Part shown: piece by piece, positions 62,579 through 64,000 of the stretch | Layout: each line of letters starts with the position of its first letter | How positions within the stretch are numbered: the first letter of the stretch is position 1 | From: Flavivirga sp. 57AJ16 | Lineage (GTDB): Bacteria > Bacteroidota > Bacteroidia > Flavobacteriales > Flavobacteriaceae | Direction of reading: 5' to 3' | DNA: 64,000 nt | Assembly: GCF_028736925.1 (NCBI RefSeq) | Contig: NZ_JAQZAT010000009.1 | Location: 62,001 to 126,000, forward strand | Translations under genes and position numbers: made by a program | Notes under the pieces: model-generated | Database searches by the model: none | What the model was told of the DNA's origin: nothing | What the model saw: the letters and a program-made list of their open reading frames with translations, nothing else

Positions 62579-64000
62579 TTAAACTAAGCTATGCTGCGTC
62601 ATAGATTCTGGTTGTTCAAGCCCCATTAACTTTAAAATAGTAGGCGCCATATCACCTAAAATGCCATCTTTGATCGTTTTTAGTTCTTTATCGATTAAAA
62701 TAACTGGAACAGGATTTGTTGTATGTGCTGTATTTGGTGACCCGTCGGGGTTTATCATAGTTTCACAATTTCCATGGTCGGCTATAAGTAATGTAGAATA
62801 ATTGTTCTCTAAAGCGACATTGATAACATCTTCTACACATTTATCTACAGCTTCACAAGCTTTTATTGCTGCTTCCATAACTCCTGTATGACCTACCATG
62901 TCGCCGTTTGCGAAATTTAAACAAACAAAATCTACCTCTCCTTTTTGAAGTTCAGGAATTAATGCATCGCGTAATTCGTAGGCACTCATTTCTGGTTTTA
63001 AGTCGTAAGTTGCTACTTTAGGGGAATTTCTTAGAATACGTGTTTCTCCATTAAAAGGTTCTTCGCGTCCACCGGAGAAAAAGAATGTTACATGAGGATA
63101 TTTTTCTGTTTCTGCTATGCGAATTTGTTTTTTATTATGTTTTTCTAGAACTTCACCTAATGTCTCGGTTAAATTATCTTTATTAAAAATAACATTTACA
63201 TTTTTATAAGTTTCATCATAATTTGTAAGTGTTACATAATGCAAATTCAATTTGTGCATGTTTTGCTCATGGAAATCGGTTTGTGATAGCGCTTCGGTTA
63301 ATTCTCTACCGCGATCTGTTCTAAAATTAAAAAAGATAACAACGTCCCCTTCCTTTATGCTTGCCTGAGGATTGCCAGATTCATCAACCATGATAATGGG
63401 TTTAATAAACTCATCCGTAATGTCATTTTTATAACTTTTTTGAATGGTCTCAGTGACATTAGTAGACTTTTCTCCATAACTATTAACCAAAGCATCATAG
63501 GCTAATTTTATACGCTCCCAACGTTTGTCTCTATCCATAGCATAGTAACGCCCCGTAACCGTAGCCAATTTACTATTGGTCTTTTCTAAATGACTTTCTA
63601 ATTCGGTAAGAAAACCATAACCGGATTTGGGATCTACATCACGACCATCTGTAAAGGCATGAACAAAAGTTTTTGTTAAACCAAAATCATTAGCGGCATC
63701 CAATAGTCCAAATAGATGATTAATATGAGAATGCACACCACCATCACTTAACAATCCTAAAAAGTGGACATCTTTGTCATTGGTTTTTGCATAGTTGAAT
63801 GCATCCACTAGTACCTTTTCGTTATTTAATGTTTTGTTTTTTACAGCTAAATTGACTTTTACCAAGTCTTGATAGACTATGCGTCCGGCACCAAGATTCA
63901 TGTGTCCAACTTCACTATTTCCCATTTGACCTTCTGGTAGTCCAACATGTAATCCATCAGTTCTTAACGTTGCGAATGGATATTTTTTATAAAGAGCATC
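62579..64000 (-). CDS. gpmI: 2,3-bisphosphoglycerate-independent phosphoglycerate mutase (partial)
   Basis: The frame continues to the right edge, so the N-terminus with the catalytic Ser region is outside the window; 473 residues are present. The enzyme interconverts 3- and 2-phosphoglycerate in glycolysis with Mn2+. Motifs: HVGLPEGQMGNSEVGHMNLGAGR, DGRDVDPKSG, GRYYAMDRDKRWER, FFNFRTDRGREL, and the metal-ligand blocks NFANGDMVGHTG and IADHGNCETM. A start at the internal ATG (63925) would lose the GNSEVGH motif context and is rejected. Confidence 0.95.
   Translation of the reverse strand, partial: DALYKKYPFATLRTDGLHVGLPEGQMGNSEVGHMNLGAGRIVYQDLVKVNLAVKNKTLNNEKVLVDAFNYAKTNDKDVHFLGLLSDGGVHSHINHLFGLLDAANDFGLTKTFVHAFTDGRDVDPKSGYGFLTELESHLEKTNSKLATVTGRYYAMDRDKRWERIKLAYDALVNSYGEKSTNVTETIQKSYKNDITDEFIKPIIMVDESGNPQASIKEGDVVIFFNFRTDRGRELTEALSQTDFHEQNMHKLNLHYVTLTNYDETYKNVNVIFNKDNLTETLGEVLEKHNKKQIRIAETEKYPHVTFFFSGGREEPFNGETRILRNSPKVATYDLKPEMSAYELRDALIPELQKGEVDFVCLNFANGDMVGHTGVMEAAIKACEAVDKCVEDVINVALENNYSTLLIADHGNCETMINPDGSPNTAHTTNPVPVILIDKELKTIKDGILGDMAPTILKLMGLEQPESMTQHSLV

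Noticed and set aside
1-64000. tRNA, rRNA or riboswitch genes
   Set aside because: No T-loop (GGTTCGAATCC-type) sequence with a paired acceptor stem or known riboswitch core was seen in the spacers; a covariance search would be decisive.

Overview
The window is a chromosomal segment from a low-GC Bacteroidota, most likely a marine member of the Flavobacteriaceae. The evidence is the short RpoD without region 1.1, promoter boxes of the TAnnTTTG type, starts without Shine-Dalgarno sequences, type IX secretion proteins (PorT, the DUF5103 plug protein), a Na+-translocating NQR with its flavin transferase ApbE, and families typical of the group (DUF4846, lmo0937-type mini-proteins, an AccD without the zinc ribbon). 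No rRNA, tRNA, CRISPR array, prophage or transposase was recognised.

Layout. 0-6 kb: CBS-domain protein, rpe, a stand-alone BLUF photoreceptor, a 230-250 bp tandem repeat, rpoD, a membrane glycosyltransferase. 6-15 kb: pnp, rpsO, accD, fbaA, a long repeat-containing spacer, a BamA/TamA-like outer-membrane protein and a TrmH-type rRNA methyltransferase. 15-22 kb: a 124-bp tandem repeat array, a hypothetical gene, ubiE-porT, trkA-trkH and a LuxR-like response regulator. 22-35 kb: a 1-kb spacer with a mobile-looking repeat, then a stress-type island on the minus strand: DUF748, small lipoprotein, DUF1328, DUF2383, holin-like, YtxH, lmo0937-like, DUF4142, an AraC/response-regulator/CHASE3-kinase operon, an AI-2E-type permease, Dps and a divergent DUF2383 paralogue, facing a plus-strand lipoprotein. 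Three of these genes (54, 53 and 50 codons) were found by reading short frames. 35-47 kb: aminotransferase, fatty acid desaturase, rsmG, TPR protein, an ECF42-like sigma factor with its YCII partner, a cyclase-like protein, pruA, NRDE protein overlapping a permuted NlpC-like protein, apaG and the T9SS plug protein. 48-59 kb: nqrABCDEF, a small cysteine-rich protein, DUF4846 protein, lipoprotein, a 125-residue protein and apbE. 59-64 kb: methyltransferase, a GxxExxY gene between inverted repeats, map, CoA-transferase, a HAD phosphatase and gpmI, which runs off the right edge.

The most unusual signals are between genes. A 96-bp block with three mismatches lies immediately upstream of two unrelated genes 54.6 kb apart (the CBS protein and the DUF4846 protein); in both copies it carries an intact 26-codon frame whose stop overlaps the next start as ATGA. 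There is also a family of non-coding inverted-repeat (MITE-like) elements, one of them with perfect 24-bp ends. The GxxExxY nuclease-like gene is bracketed by 39-bp inverted repeats, one of which sits next to the TTG start of the neighbouring gene. A 14-bp promoter-like motif is shared by the divergent genes at the edge of the stress island.
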